Below, piece by piece: positions 47,630 through 58,939 of a DNA stretch of 64,000 nucleotides (within the stretch, counting starts at the first letter, position 1; every line of letters begins with the position of its first letter). The DNA comes from Diadema setosum (Eukaryota; Echinodermata; Echinoidea; Diadematoida; Diadematidae): assembly GCA_033980235.1 (NCBI GenBank), contig CM067070.1, positions 3,010,978 through 3,074,977 of the forward strand, given 5' to 3'. Under the pieces are notes generated by a model. That model was not told the DNA's origin and searched no databases. It saw nothing but the letters and a program-made list of their open reading frames with translations. The position numbers and the translations under genes were made by a program.

Positions 47630-48080
47630 CAACCTGTCAGGGCGCATATCTTTGAAGGGACGGTCGTAAAAGTAACCAGTTTGATGGATCTTTTTGTTTA
47701 TTCGGGTCGCGGAATCAGAAGATGTATTTTGCTCTAGTCGGGATGTCACGATACGACGATAAACATCTGGTCTAAGCCAATAAAATAAAACAATCCAGTG
47801 ATGTGTAAAAGGAATTTACCAGTCCTACACCCATCTAGGGCGCTGATGCCTGACTACTTGTTTTGTACGGCACAGCCATGCAATGGGGTAAGCTTATGCC
47901 ACTGACCTCTCTACACAGAGGTCAGGGATGCAATATATACCTGAAATGGTGACGGATTGGTAACCATGGTGATGGACTCTGAACAGCCAAAGCCATGTTT
48001 TCCTTACCCGCCGTCTGTGGAAGTGATTGATGAACACAGGTAGCATGAAAAAAAAAATCAATGAAGTTGAAAGAGTGCAA
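47630..48080. other. Intron block shared with gene A (6290-6720)
   Basis: Counterpart of the gene A block, in the same order. Shared parts include CCTGTCAGGGCG, GAAGGGACGGTCG, GATTGGTAACCATGGTGATG and GTTGAAAGAGTGCAAC. Confidence 0.6.
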
Positions 48081-48719
48081 CTTGTACAACAGCAAAACAA
48101 GAATGAGTTGATTAACAATAACATAAATGTTATCATATTCTTTTTCTTTAAAGAAATATTGTGACAATTATTTTGCATTGCGCAAGGTTATAGAAGCAAA
48201 GGGGGGAGGGGACAATAACTGGTACGATGATACAATTTTGTCACTATTTAAAGAGACGATCGAATCATATATGACAGTGATATAACAATAGTATGGCTAA
48301 ATGTCCCTGTTCGCCAGTCATCCTCAGTGAAATAATCTAAAACATTTCTAAAACGTAGCTATCTGTTTGATATGCCATAGGAGAAAATAATCTTGACACA
48401 TACTTTTTTTCCTTCTTCCGTTTCTTAACATCTTTCTTTTCTTTGATAAGCATGACCGGTATTAGCATCTCTTTCATGGATTTACCGCTTTCACAGATGC
48501 AACTCCCCGTAATAGGGCCTGATTTACAGGATTTTATTTTTTCAAATTCAAAAACAAACGTGTTCAGTCTCCATTTATACTACCATGTCAAGTACATTCC
48601 CGAATGTACCGTAGAGCCAGCAAGACAGAATATAAAGTTCATAAAAAAAACTTACTAGACAGTGGCAAATAAAATTCATTACATTGTCTGGGAGGATATG
48701 AATAAGATATAGCCTGTGT

Positions 48720-49386
48720 TTTTTACAAAATTCAATTTTGGACCAGCATATACACCAAAAGCTTCAACTTCTTTTATCGCTTCATTTCCCATTTGGATAG
48801 AATCAACAAAAAGCGTTGCATCGTCTGCCAATTGAGATATTTTTATTTTTCAACTTCAACTTCAACTTCTTTTATCGCTTCATTTCCCAATTGGATAGAA
48901 TCAACAAAAAGCGTTGCATCGTCTGCCAATTGAGATATTTTTTATTTTTCGTTAATTTGACTGCTCACATTGAGGAATGCATATACCTTTAATGTTATCA
49001 TTATTTCGTATCTTCATTGCAAATGCTTCTACAACTAAAAGGAACAGCAATCCAGAAAGAGGACAGCCTTGACGAACCCCTTTACTAATTGGAGACGTCC
49101 TAGACAACCACCCATCGTTCAAAACTTTACAATTTGCATTTTGGTAAATGATTCTGATCCACAGAATAAAGGATTTTCAGAAATCATACCGTTTCAAAAC
49201 ATCGAACAAAAAATAAGGATCAACATTATAAAAAGCTAAGTCAAGAAATATAAAAATACTCGGTAAATTTGTTTGTGAGCAAAAGCCTAATAAATCCTGT
49301 ACAAGTCTTACATTTTCTAATGTTGATCTTTTCTTTATAAAGCCCATGCGATCAAAAGACTGATTTAGCACTAATTTAGTATCCAT
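48720..49386 (-). pseudogene. L1/Tx1-like reverse transcriptase fragment
   Basis: The minus strand reads NQSFDRMGFIKKRSTLENVR, then IFIFLDLAFYNVD (a damaged form of the DLxKAFD active-site motif), PISKGVRQGCPLS, and SQLADDATLFVD (the xADD catalytic motif). The ADD segment occurs twice through a tandem duplication of about 90 bases (48767-48950). Non-functional. Confidence 0.8.
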
Positions 49387-49558
49387 TTTACTTTACCTGT
49401 TGACATGACACTAAAATCCTTTCCTTTTCCAGTGATTTAATTTCTTTTGGTTCCGTTTCTATTTCTGACATCAAAATCACTTTCTTTTCCATTTCCATTG
49501 GCATTATTTCGCTCGGTTTTTGTTCCATCATTAAGTTCATTAGCTCTCTTCTCGCTTC

Positions 49559-50631
49559 TTACGCTTCCCTTTTCTTGCCGCCTTTTTCTTGTTTACGGGA
49601 GGGGATTGGTGTTTCTGGAGACAGGGGAGATAGAGTAGTTTCGTAACTGTCGCTCCCTGTCGATGTTACATCGTTATCTCCCCAGTCTTCTACGTCGCCT
49701 TCTTTCGCGTGTTTGGTTACTTTCCTGTCTGGTGGTCTGCTTCGCGTGACGAAGAAACTCTGAGATGTCGACTTGTCGTTGCCTTTTCGTCTCTCGAGTT
49801 GTCTCCTTGTCGACTGTTCTCTTGGTGCGCTTAGAGATCGCACTTGTGGATGGATTGGCTGGACCCGATGAGTCGTCACGCATGGTGTCAGATGGGGCGG
49901 CCTGATCGATGAACGATGAGTTGCGAGGTGGGTTCTCTTTGTAACGGTCACGAATCCTGGATGCGCGTTACGTAACTCTTCAGCGATCGACATGGGACAG
50001 GTGCTACTCATATGACCTGATTTTAAACATGTTCTATATTTCCCTAGATTCTGGCATTGCGGTGCTGAATGACCGTCTGAAAGACACTTCGAACACTTTG
50101 AAGTCGACTGTGGTTGACCGATGTGGAAAAGCTTGGCGTGAAACATGTTGCCAATAGTCATTTGTCTGGGTAATGGCTGGTATGGGGGTTCAATGACACA
50201 CACACGATCACCGTTCAGGCAGCTACAGTAGTAAGCTGCACGTTCACACGTAGCTTTTGTCTCATTATTTCCCCACGTACTTGACATTTCAGTTTGGACA
50301 ATGTTTGTAATATGAGTTCGTCGCTAACTGACAAAGGGACATCTCTGATTGTCACACGCGTTAGATGTTCATTTTTCGCTTGTGTAAACGGGTTTGTGTC
50401 ATTTATACTGGTACAGTGGCACCCCATATTTTGAATTCTTTTGGTTATCACTTTCACACGACTGTCATGAGAGTGAAGGTAGATACGCCACAATCCACAA
50501 ATTCCTTGCACTCCTGATATTTCATCACTCTGCACATATTTGGTTAGGCAGACATCAAGTTGCCCACCTGAAATTGGCGCCACTCCTTTGGGTATGTCCC
50601 GTGTTTGCAAGAAAACGGGATTAGGCCACAT
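49559..50631 (-). pseudogene. L1/Tx1-like ORF1 (gag-like, zinc knuckles)
   Basis: Two overlapping minus-strand frames cover it. The second has CSKCLSDGHSAPQC and YRTCLKSGHMSSTCP, two CCHC-type knuckles for nucleic acid binding, followed by a basic, Ser/Thr/Arg-rich tail. The first (50631-50215) has VTIRDVPLSVSDELI, resembling the RNA-binding part of such ORF1 proteins, and is joined to the second by a frameshift near 50215-50287. In active elements it coats the RNA. Confidence 0.75.
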
Positions 50632-51486
50632 GTCGGAGTTTGAAGCCGCTTGAACATTACGTCATGATGAAAATGGGTAGAGAGGCAAAGAACCAAGCAC
50701 CATGAGTGTATTCCAATAAGTCTCGATTTCTTTGGTTGAAATGTCAGACAATCCTCACCAAATATAGTTGCTTGTTCCTGAACACTTTAGAATTTTCCAA
50801 ATGAAACTCAGAGTTGTTTTCATTTTTCTTTCAGCAAAACATGACACAAAGTAAATCAAGAATTCTGTGATGAGCATATTACAAAGTGTCAAAAATTAAC
50901 GATATTCAACAAACTAATCAAGATAAATTATGTATATATACCGGAAAATAAGTTATGTCAAGAGGGGAAAGAAGAGAACTGAGAGGTCTACTAAAAAGCA
51001 TTGTTTGTTGATTGTGGACCACTCAAGAATTTCTTCAAAAAATACTTACTGCATTTACAAGTGCATATCAAAAAGAAATGATGAAGACAAAATAGAACAA
51101 ACAAAAGAGACACAACAACATGACATGACTAAACTGAGGGGGGATGAGATAGACAGGAATGGGACAAAAACAAAATCAAAGGAAAAAAGGGGGAAAGAAA
51201 GAGAATGCCTACACTGTGCGCTGAACAAGATATACGTACGAAAGAGGGGATATTCAGGAGGTAGACTTGTGACTGCACGCAGCTGTGCAATGATTATGCA
51301 AATAATATGCCGCATTTCATTGTCTAGTAATGCCGTTTTTTACTGCGCAATGATGAATTCAGTGACTGATGATGAACCTTACGTTTACTGTAACCTATAA
51401 AGGTAATGATAACAAATATCTCAGCCAGGATTTGGTTAAAAAAAAAAATCAAACTACGCTTAAAGGTGTTCAACAATAGAGATGCT

Positions 51487-51510
51487 TTTTTTTTTTTTTT
51501 TTTTTTTTTT
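51487..51510. repeat. Poly-T tract
   Basis: A T run of about 24 bases. The sequence around it (50660-52200) holds no recognised gene. Confidence 0.9.
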
Positions 51511-52214
51511 TCAAAACTCACAGAATTCCAAAATTCAGGACCCGGCGGTGAAAATGGATTTATTCTGAGCTAATAAGGTTCTCGAAAGAGGTAAATAAAA
51601 TTCATTAGGCCACCCACTAGTAGTAAGATAATCATAAAAAGTTTTCGTAGGAACATTGAATTAAAAAAAAAGAAATTGGAAAGAGTATTTTTGTTGTAGG
51701 TTAACGTAATTGACCCTGTTAAAACAAGTTTCTTTGATTTTCAAAATCTTATGTTTGGCGAATAAAGAATCTGAATGGGAACAAGGCGAACTACAGAAAT
51801 AATACGGAGTAATCTATTTCTTGCAAAAACAATAATTTCTCTAAAAAGGTTTGATGGGCGCTACCCCATGCTAAAATTCAGTAATTGAGATAAGGTAATA
51901 TTAAAGAGTACGCCGTTAACAAAGAAGACAATGGAATATGAAACTAGAGTCTGTTAATAACACCAATATTACGTGAAACTGTTTTCCTTATAGTTAATGA
52001 TGGATGAAGGCCTTCACGAAAGTTAATCATCCACTGTGATACCATGAAATAGTAATGAATTTACAAACAAAAACACATACTTCGTTTTCTGAAGATAGAG
52101 TGATGGTTAAGAGGGAACAGCTCCTGATTACAATGTCTGTTTGTTTTGTCAATACCAACATACACGAACTCTTCGATCCTCAACTTCTGGTCTCTTTCAT
52201 ATTCCATTTTCTAG

Positions 52215-52515
52215 GAAAGCTTGGGGGAACGAGCTTTCGCTCATGCTGAACCAACACTGTGGAATTCACTTCCTAGTGAGCTGAAAGACTCAAGCTCCAT
52301 AACATCTTTTAGGAGTAATTTAAAATCCTATTTGTTTAGTAGTGTATTTTGAAGACCAGTGCCCTTTACAGACAGACTTTCATGTCTTCTTTTTCTAATA
52401 CGGTGTATGTACTTGTATTTTCAGTCTTTTTGTTTTGATGTAAAACGCTTTGAGCATTTAATCAGAGTGGAGAATGGCGCTATAGAAATTGTATGTATGT
52501 ATGTATGTATGTATT
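52215..52515 (+). mobile_element. LINE 3' end (+ strand) with TATG tail
   Basis: It translates as ERAFAHAEPTLWNSLPSELK and FRSNLKSYLF, the conserved C-terminus of CR1/L2/Jockey-type proteins. A noncoding tail ends in GCGCTATAGAAATTGTATG repeats (52491-52514). Confidence 0.75.
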
Positions 52516-52619
52516 AATATAATTATTATCATTATTGTTATTATTATTATTATCATCATTATCTAGTAGCTCTTATCCACTGAGTCACTTTTTTTTCCAT
52601 TCAGATTTGACGGTGTCTA

Positions 52620-54560
52620 CTTAAATAACTGGGTCTTGAAAGGAAAAGAAAACATTTGAATCATTAGCAAATGGTATAAATGAGAGTATGTCAGATGATC
52701 TGCAAAGTCATTGATATTTACAATAAAAAGTAAAGGACCTGATATACTACCCTGAGAAACGCCACATTATTTGAAAGTTGAGTTATTCTCGTTCAGAGAT
52801 ACATAATTTTATATATATTGTTGATTTCGCTTTTGCAGACAACTCCTGAACCACTCCAAGGCCTTCCCCCTTTTGCCATAATGAGACAATCGTTATTTGT
52901 GAAATAAAATTTTGTGATTAATTGTATCGAAGGCCTTTGAGAATACCAACAAGATGTAAATGATTATCAGTAGTAGGGGCAGCTGCTATTTATCAACAAA
53001 CTTCAAAAAAGCGTGAATAGTGCTGTGCTTCGGGCGAAACCCGAATTGAGAGTTTGTGAAAACGTTATGAAAATTAAGAAAATTAATTGTTCTTGTGAAT
53101 ATTATTTTTCTAAAAGTTTAGATAAGGACGTAAGTCAAGAAATGGGTCTATAATTACTTACATCAAGATCTTCTCTTGTTTTAGATAAAGGGACAACCTT
53201 GGCAATTTTCATTTGGTCAGGAAAAACACCATTTATAACATAGACTTTGAAAATAAGTACAAGTAAATCCGAAAGTGAAGATATAATAGCCTTTTAAATA
53301 GAATTAGAATCTTCAAATATTTTACTATCAAAACTAATTGTTGAAATACCTGATTTCTTTTTTGATATAATCATGTCCTGCTTCAATACCTTCCATGCAA
53401 TTTTCATATTGTGTTTATATTTTCATATTTTAACTGCACAATATTTCTTCTTGTCAATCGAAATACTATAACTTCAGTTGAAACATTTTTATACGATGTA
53501 TATTTCCTTTTGACTCTTCATTATTTTTCTTATTTTTGTTATACAATATAACCTGCTTTTACCTGATTTTTAAATCCATGGAAGCTTAAGGGATTTTTAT
53601 AATTAACTCAATTATCTTCTAATTTCAAGATATATTCATCTAAATATCTATCAATTATCTCTTTATAAGAAAGATATCAAATGATGAATTAATATCATTG
53701 TTGTTACAAACACCGGATCAACCACCCCTTTCCAAGCTGGCATCAAGGCTAGCTATATTTTCTGGAGTGTCTCTTTGTCTGTTAAAGGAACATGAAACTT
53801 ATTAACCGCGTGCTTTAGATTAGAACAAGCCATAATTTGGAAACGATCAGTTCTATCGGATAAAGTTAAAGAAGAATCTAAAAATTGAAATGAATCACCA
53901 AAAAAAAAAAAAATATCAAGGAGGGTGGCGGAATAATTTGTAACACGTGTGGGTATAGAGATTAATGACAAAAATGAGGCTGAAAAGAATATTTCTAGAA
54001 ACTCTGGTTACATGTTATTATCATTTTTTTCTATCAAATCAATATTAGAAACATCCATCACATTTTTGTTATTAACAAGAAGGGGACGTTTTAATGCATT
54101 TGTCACGCAATTCAAAAGAAAAAATCATTAGAATTAGAGGTAGGAAGTCTGTAAACAATACCAATTATGATATTATTACTTTGTGCTACGGATATTTCCA
54201 CAAACAGAGACTCTATGATATCATCCATTCAATTTAATTCATCGGAGACTTTGAAGTCGAATTTAAGAGACAAATAAAATGCTTCGCCACCACCCGTCCT
54301 GTTCAATCTATTTAATGTACCCAATAGATCAATATCAGATGATAAGCATGTCTCAGTTAAACCTATAACTGAAATTTGTTGTTTATTTTGTTTATCTGAT
54401 GATATCTGTAATTCATGAAAATGCTTATTGGAACTTCAGATAATCAAATTATTTAAATGTAAAATGGAAATTATACCTTCTGAAAATTGTTCACAATACA
54501 TTTAAATTGATCAAGTGTAGCATACTTAGAAGAATTTAGGCCGAATCATATTCAAAAAAA
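52620..54560 (-). mobile_element. Second copy of the 28830 LINE family (- strand)
   Basis: From right to left it shows an endonuclease relic starting at GAATCATATTCA (54545, matching 29390), then IPTRVTNYSATLLDIFF (matching KPTRVTNHSATLLDNIF in the 28830 copy), then reverse transcriptase pieces including the complement of AAGGCCTTCGATACAATTAA near 52925. It is truncated at both ends and full of stops. Confidence 0.7.
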
Positions 54561-54714
54561 AAAATCATTATTTAAGTATATTTTGAAGGCGAAATGGCAT
54601 TGTTGGCAATACAGTTTTCGGGGGGAAAAAAGCCGGTGAATGTGAGTTATTCCGACTTAAAACGAAAGGGGGGTGGGGCAATACTCTGGTCATTTTTCTT
54701 TTCTTTTTCAATGC

Positions 54715-55400
54715 CTCCGCCACGTGGTGCCGGAGGCATTATGTTTTCGGGTTGTCTGTCCTTCCGTCCGTAAGAAATTTTATTGACTGCGTAACTAAAA
54801 ACAGTTTGAGGTATCTTAACAAAACTTGCCATGTATATGAATGAGGGAGTGAAGTTGTGCCTATCAACTTTTGGATGCAGATGCTCAAGGTCAAAGGTCA
54901 ATGTCAAATGTTCAAAATTTCATTATTTCCCCACATTAGTGCAATGACTGAAGATTAATGTATACATGTACTACCCAACCAAAATTTTCTGTTTTGGGTC
55001 ATGAGGTCAATTGGCAAGGGTCAACGATCAAGTGAAAATGTTGAAATTTCACTTTTTTCTCCATACCTCGGAAATCGTTCAAGGTATCTTCATTGAACAT
55101 AATACATAGGCATGTGACGACTGACAGCGATCATTAAAGAACTTTACGGTAAAGGGTCAAAGGTCAGGGGACAAAGGTCAAGGTGAACTCTTTACAATTT
55201 CACTTTCCCCTCATGTTTATGCAATGCTTGCCGGATCTTTCTTTAAAGTTGGTGTATACATGTATTCCCAAATAAAGATTCCCTGTGAATTTTTTCCCCA
55301 AAAGGTCAAAGGTCAAAAGATCAACGCTCAAGTAAATGTGCTGAACTTTGACATTTTCTGTCGCTCGTCTTTACGTTGCGTTTTGCACCTATTGTTCTTG
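54715..55400. repeat. AGGTCA-rich dispersed repeat, second copy
   Basis: It opens GGTGCCGGAGGCATTATG and TCCGTCCGTAAGAAATTTTA, as in 16075. It contains many (A)AAGGTCA units, including AGGTCAAAGGTCA at 55303-55315. Confidence 0.65.
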
Positions 55401-57209
55401 CCCGTTAATGAACCATTGCAATTGACCCCATATGAGGACTAGAGTAATGGTGTGTGCCGCAGCGGCGGGCTTTAGAATTGCGCAAACTGAGCAAGACTCC
55501 ACCAGCGAGGTGCGTTTGATATAATGCATGCACCATATTTCTTGAAGTGATGAATGATGTGACGCCCGAATCGCGCAAAATTTTTAGATATAGAGCACGA
55601 GCACGCCGCAAAATTTGTCATACTTTATAGCTGAGCTAGTCATGATGTATCGCACTTACAACCTCACCGTGTATGTAGGCTCTGATTTCACAATGGTTAT
55701 TGGCTACATTATTAAATTCATTCAGATAACGTTTATCACTGTTCCCTGGGATGTGACGGGCTGTTCGATGTTCATCTTCGGAGACTTGGAAAGTTTTTGA
55801 TTTTCGTTTTCGTAAAGACGACAATTTCTGTATCGAATAATTCACCAATTCGCCCAATAATGTACTTGATGTGTAATTTTCCTGGTTCAAAGACTTCTTT
55901 CCTTGTTTTCTTAGGAAGGGTTGGGCCGAGCAAGCAGGGAACGAATTCGGAAGACAAAAGATAATCATTAATGCCCATCTTTAGCTTATGTTCTCTTTAA
56001 GGACATTTTAACGCTTGTCATTTGGGCATTTCAGAGGTAGGACCTATTTGAGAAAGTGACGGAAATCTGCGTCGCTACTCAACATTTGCTCCTTCTTTAG
56101 TTTATAAACAACTAAATTAATATGGAGGATTGTATAATGTTAACACGAGAAAGAGATTTTTTTCCTTCCTTATCTTCTCGTAAATGCTATGTTTACAATC
56201 GAACTGTTATGTTTTTTGCTCATGTTTTCCAATGTTTTATGCAGGGTATGAAAAACATTTCAAAGAAATATTTGTAGTACACTTCGGCATGCTTTTGGTT
56301 GTGAACCCACTTTAATAGAGTTTGTCAAAGTCTCTGAAAAACAAAAAAGAGAGATATTACGTTCCTATAGAGTATATTTATGAACATGATGAAACGGGGA
56401 AATGAAGATGAGGATTTTTGTTTTGAAATCTAACTTGTAGAAACCTGGCAAAACTGTATAAATTGTCTTAACAGTTGTCATGAATATGCATTTATTCAAA
56501 GTGGGTGTGGCCTGTTCGGCCAACAAGTGGAAGTCAAGATGGCTCGAGGCTGGGACCATGCCGTCTGAGGAAGCGAGGGAAGAATAAAGTCTTCATTACT
56601 TTAAGTTTGTTAGTGGTGCCGATTTGTTTCGGTGTCAGAATGTGTGACATGTTGTTGCCCCATCAGGATTTCCCTCATTCCGTGATACAGTTAAAAATAT
56701 ACTACCAAGCAACGGGCATTCCTCGCCATTTCTATATTTTAGTTTACTTTCAGGCTTTTGCAAACCTGTAATTTTCTTTCCTTGTAGGTTTATACATCTA
56801 AATGTATTTTATGAAAAATCGGGGGAAAATGAATTAGGATGTTGGTACTTTATGGGTTGAGCCAAATTGATAGTGGAATGGAATTTCACCGTGAAGTGAA
56901 TCCATGCATATGACCTTTGTGCTATCATTTTTGCAACAATTTCCCCCAGTTTTTCTGTAAATGATGATGATGATTAATTAGTTTATTTATTTCCTTGGCT
57001 ATTTCATATTGCATTATTTTCATTCAATAATTGTCATTTCTGTTTTGTTTAAGCTCTCAAAAACGTTTGACACCTGACATTTGACGCTTGTTCTGAGTTG
57101 TGTAGATTTAAAATCTACACGACGAGTCTGAGAGCATTTCTGACTTGGCATTATCGCATTTTCTTTGATCCCCCACCTAATCCCCCCCCCCCATCTCACC
57201 TTAATACAG

Positions 57210-57333
57210 CGGATTCCGGTAATCGTCTTGGAGTCATCCTCCCAGTCACCCTATCCTTGAGCATTTTCGGTATTATCATTGTCATCATGGTCGTGATATG
57301 TGTCAAGTGGCGTCCAAACTGTCTGCCCAACCG
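57210..57333 (+). CDS. Gene B exon 5: transmembrane segment
   Basis: A 124-base exon, phase 1 in and phase 2 out, between CTTAATACAG and GTAAGG. It encodes ADSGNRLGVILPV, then a long hydrophobic stretch (LSIFGIIIVIMVVICV), then KWRPNCLPN. It aligns with gene A 12431-12557 at ILPV/VLPV, SLSI/SLAI and at the end (NCLPN against DCLSN). The stop-transfer sequence is weaker than the RKRRH of A. There is no charged residue within the span. Reading past the donor gives an immediate TAA, so unspliced transcripts would end just inside the membrane. Confidence 0.88.
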
Positions 57334-58735
57334 GTAAGGTCACGAGTACTCTTACCAGACCTCACATCATTACTCAAAACAACAGATGTTTCATGAATGA
57401 TGATTAATGTGCATCTCATCTTTGTGCAAGCAAAAACAGGAAAAGATATTATAATATCCAACAAGGCAGTTGTGACGTTACCAAAAAAAGGGTAGCACGA
57501 TCTTCACATTCTTTTAAATGTCAGGCCATTTATACGTCATCATGAATTTTACCCAATCTATTTACTGATTTATCAGTTTATTTATTGAATACTAATTTGT
57601 TTAACAATATGTATATTTCTCCATCAGACAATTATGTCGCTATGATAGACTATCAAGCCAGAAGGATTCTGAAAAATCTCTATGCATGGCTATTACCTAC
57701 AGTAGACCATTACAGGGTCGGTGCTACATTTTCAAAAGTGAGGGGGCCCAATTTGTATTTTTTTTCTTGAGTCGCTTCTTCAGCTGACAAGCAAAAGAAA
57801 AGAAGAAAAAAAGACCCCTCCATTTGCGCCAGCTCTGCCTTAACATGGGTTATAAACGGTGATTCGGAGAAGGGGCCCTACACACTGGTCTTGTACGTTA
57901 GCAACACTGACGAATCTGCTTGATTTGAATGTCTTCGTAAGAATTTTGTATTTGACTATAATACAGTCAGGGTTCCCACAGTCAGTCAGGGAATTTGGAA
58001 AATTTGTGAAAAGTCGTGGAAAAGTCATGGAATTGCATTTACCTCTTGGCTATGGCAGCTTTCCAGTTTGTCGTGTCTCGCAACTCTCATATTGTGTGAT
58101 CGGACTCTGCTATTATAATTGGTGTTCATGATTTCCATTTTTCCCAGTTTTGTGACATCCCAAATTCTACATAACTACCGGGACATATACTAATGATAAT
58201 AGATGTACATGATTGTCATGAGTAAGATAGTGGGTGGAACGGATGGCTGTGAGGGGAGGTGGAGGCCATCATAACGTGTCTGATTTTGGAAACCGTGCCA
58301 GAAGGAAGTCATGGAAAGCAGCAATATAGTCATGGAAATGTCATGGAAAAGTCATGGAATTATGTTTTCAAATTTCTGTGGGAACCCTGACACTCCTTAT
58401 CTCTATGCGCTATGCATGAAAATTGCTTCTATAACAAAATCAAGTGCTACATTGAACAATTGCTGAAGGATTATCTGCACGATGCATTATGAGAATTAGG
58501 GTTAATTAGACAAAAGCAAAAACAAAACAAAACAGAAACACTGTAGAAAACAAATAAAAGGACCTATGTATTCCTATTTAGGCTTACAACAAGGGGGCAA
58601 TTCCCCCCCCCCCCCCCACACACACACACCCTTTCGTCGGCCTGTTATGAAACAACCCTACGCTGGTCATGCAGTTTCCTCTTGGATATAGTCATAACAG
58701 AATGTCTTTTGTCCTGTCTTGTTCATTTCCATCAG
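57334..58735 (+). other. Intron of gene B after the transmembrane exon
   Basis: A 1.4 kb intron with GTAAGG donor and TCCATCAG acceptor. The parts 57370-57950 and 58390-58730 match the gene A intron. A foldback element with CAGGGTTCCCACAG ends (57968-58389) interrupts the match, so it probably entered after the gene duplication. A poly-C and CA tract lies at about 58603-58629. Confidence 0.75.
57968..58389. mobile_element. 422-base foldback element with CAGGGTTCCCACAG ends
   Basis: The left end CAGGGTTCCCACAG and right end CTGTGGGAACCCTG are perfect inverted copies. Inside are repeats of GTCATGGAAAAGTCATGGAA. No coding capacity. It is absent from the matching gene A intron. Confidence 0.75.
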
Positions 58736-58760
58736 TGAAGGAAATGCAATCGAGTTGAAG
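58736..58760 (+). CDS. Gene B exon 6: short juxtamembrane exon
   Basis: A 25-base exon between TTCCATCAG and GTGAGG, phase 2 in and phase 0 out. It completes an Arg codon and adds EGNAIELK. The gene A exon is 49 bases with the same ELK ending, so B lacks eight codons. Such a tiny exon is believable only because both splice sites and the phases agree with A. Confidence 0.72.
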
Positions 58761-58846
58761 GTGAGGAAAAGCCGTTACTATTTCTTGTCTATAACATTTG
58801 TTGTTAAATTCATAAGGCCTATGTAAGGCCAAACCATCCCTTGCAG
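58761..58846 (+). other. Collapsed last intron of gene B
   Basis: Only 86 bases, with GTGAGG donor and CATCCCTTGCAG acceptor. The first 50 or so bases resemble the start of the 4.6 kb gene A intron. The bases just before the acceptor resemble the start of the gene A exon (NEPLLQ), so the acceptor appears to have moved into former exon sequence. If the intron were retained, translation would stop at a TAA after about 21 codons. Confidence 0.65.
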
Positions 58847-58903
58847 TGCGCCGACCTGGATATGAGCAACAAGACGGGGCACACTAACCAGAGCACACCT
58901 TAG
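58847..58903 (+). CDS. Gene B last exon: truncated tail without ITIM
   Basis: In phase 0 after TTGCAG the exon reads CADLDMSNKTGHTNQSTP then TAG (58901-58903). Its gene A counterpart reads YAELDMSKKAGQTDQ..., so the first ITIM tyrosine is replaced by Cys (TAC to TGC) and the conserved Gln codon before NQSDVV is a stop (CAG to TAG). The resulting cytoplasmic tail is under 40 residues and has no tyrosine motif. Using the AG at 58826 instead would shift the frame and still end early. Both changes are single transitions, so a check for sequencing error or polymorphism matters. Confidence 0.75.
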   Translation, partial: CADLDMSNKTGHTNQSTP

Positions 58904-58939
58904 AACCAAAGTGATGTTGTGGTCTACTCGCCGACAAAT
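58904..58939 (+). pseudogene. Relict second ITIM region beyond the gene B stop
   Basis: In frame after the stop the sequence still reads NQSDVVVYSPT (relict Tyr codon 58925-58927), matching NQSDVVAYSTI of gene A. An inserted codon gives YSPT, which breaks the +3 hydrophobic position of the motif. This shows the stop interrupts an ancestral longer tail. Confidence 0.75.

Larger units (their letters stand above)
48720..50650 (-). mobile_element. L1/Tx1-like LINE relic (- strand)
   Basis: Reading leftward, a gag-like ORF1 (50631-49559) is followed by part of ORF2 reverse transcriptase (49386-48720). The endonuclease and first half of the reverse transcriptase are missing between them. Zinc knuckles in ORF1 plus the GFIKKRS and VRQGCPLS motifs in ORF2 fit the L1/Tx1 group. 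Confidence 0.8.
44326..57209 (+). other. Large intron of gene B between Ig3 and transmembrane exons
   Basis: A 12.9 kb intron with GTAAGT donor and CTTAATACAG acceptor. It contains a long inverted-repeat element (45096-47585), a block shared with gene A (47630-48080), an L1/Tx1-like relic (48720-50650), LINE pieces (52215-52515 and 52620-54560) and an AGGTCA-rich repeat (54715-55400). The segments 44460-45050, 48180-48700, 50660-52200 and 55400-57100 show no exon. The last of these matches gene A intron sequence in places (56170-56470). Confidence 0.7.
34535..58903 (+). other. Gene B: complete three-Ig receptor with truncated tail
   Basis: Seven coding exons join in frame: 52+321+315+294+124+25+57 = 1188 bases, giving 395 residues and a stop. 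The order is signal peptide, V-type Ig, C2-like Ig2, Ig3, transmembrane, short tail. This V-C2-C2 layout is shared with nectin-like and several vertebrate paired-receptor families, but I cannot assign a named orthologue. It is the tandem partner of gene A, whose exons 2-6 have direct counterparts about 39-45 kb upstream. Unlike A, its tail has no intact tyrosine motif. It may be a decoy, an adhesion-only form or a gene on the way to pseudogene status; the ectodomain frames are all open, which argues against simple decay. Confidence 0.85.

Noticed and set aside
50930..51400. 156-codon Lys/Arg-rich + strand frame
   Set aside because: A-rich sequence opens the frame, there is no domain or splice signal, and no gene A counterpart.
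58847..58903. Calling gene B a pseudogene outright
   Set aside because: Six exons have open frames, matching phases and intact splice sites; only the tail is damaged, so loss of signalling is the safer reading.
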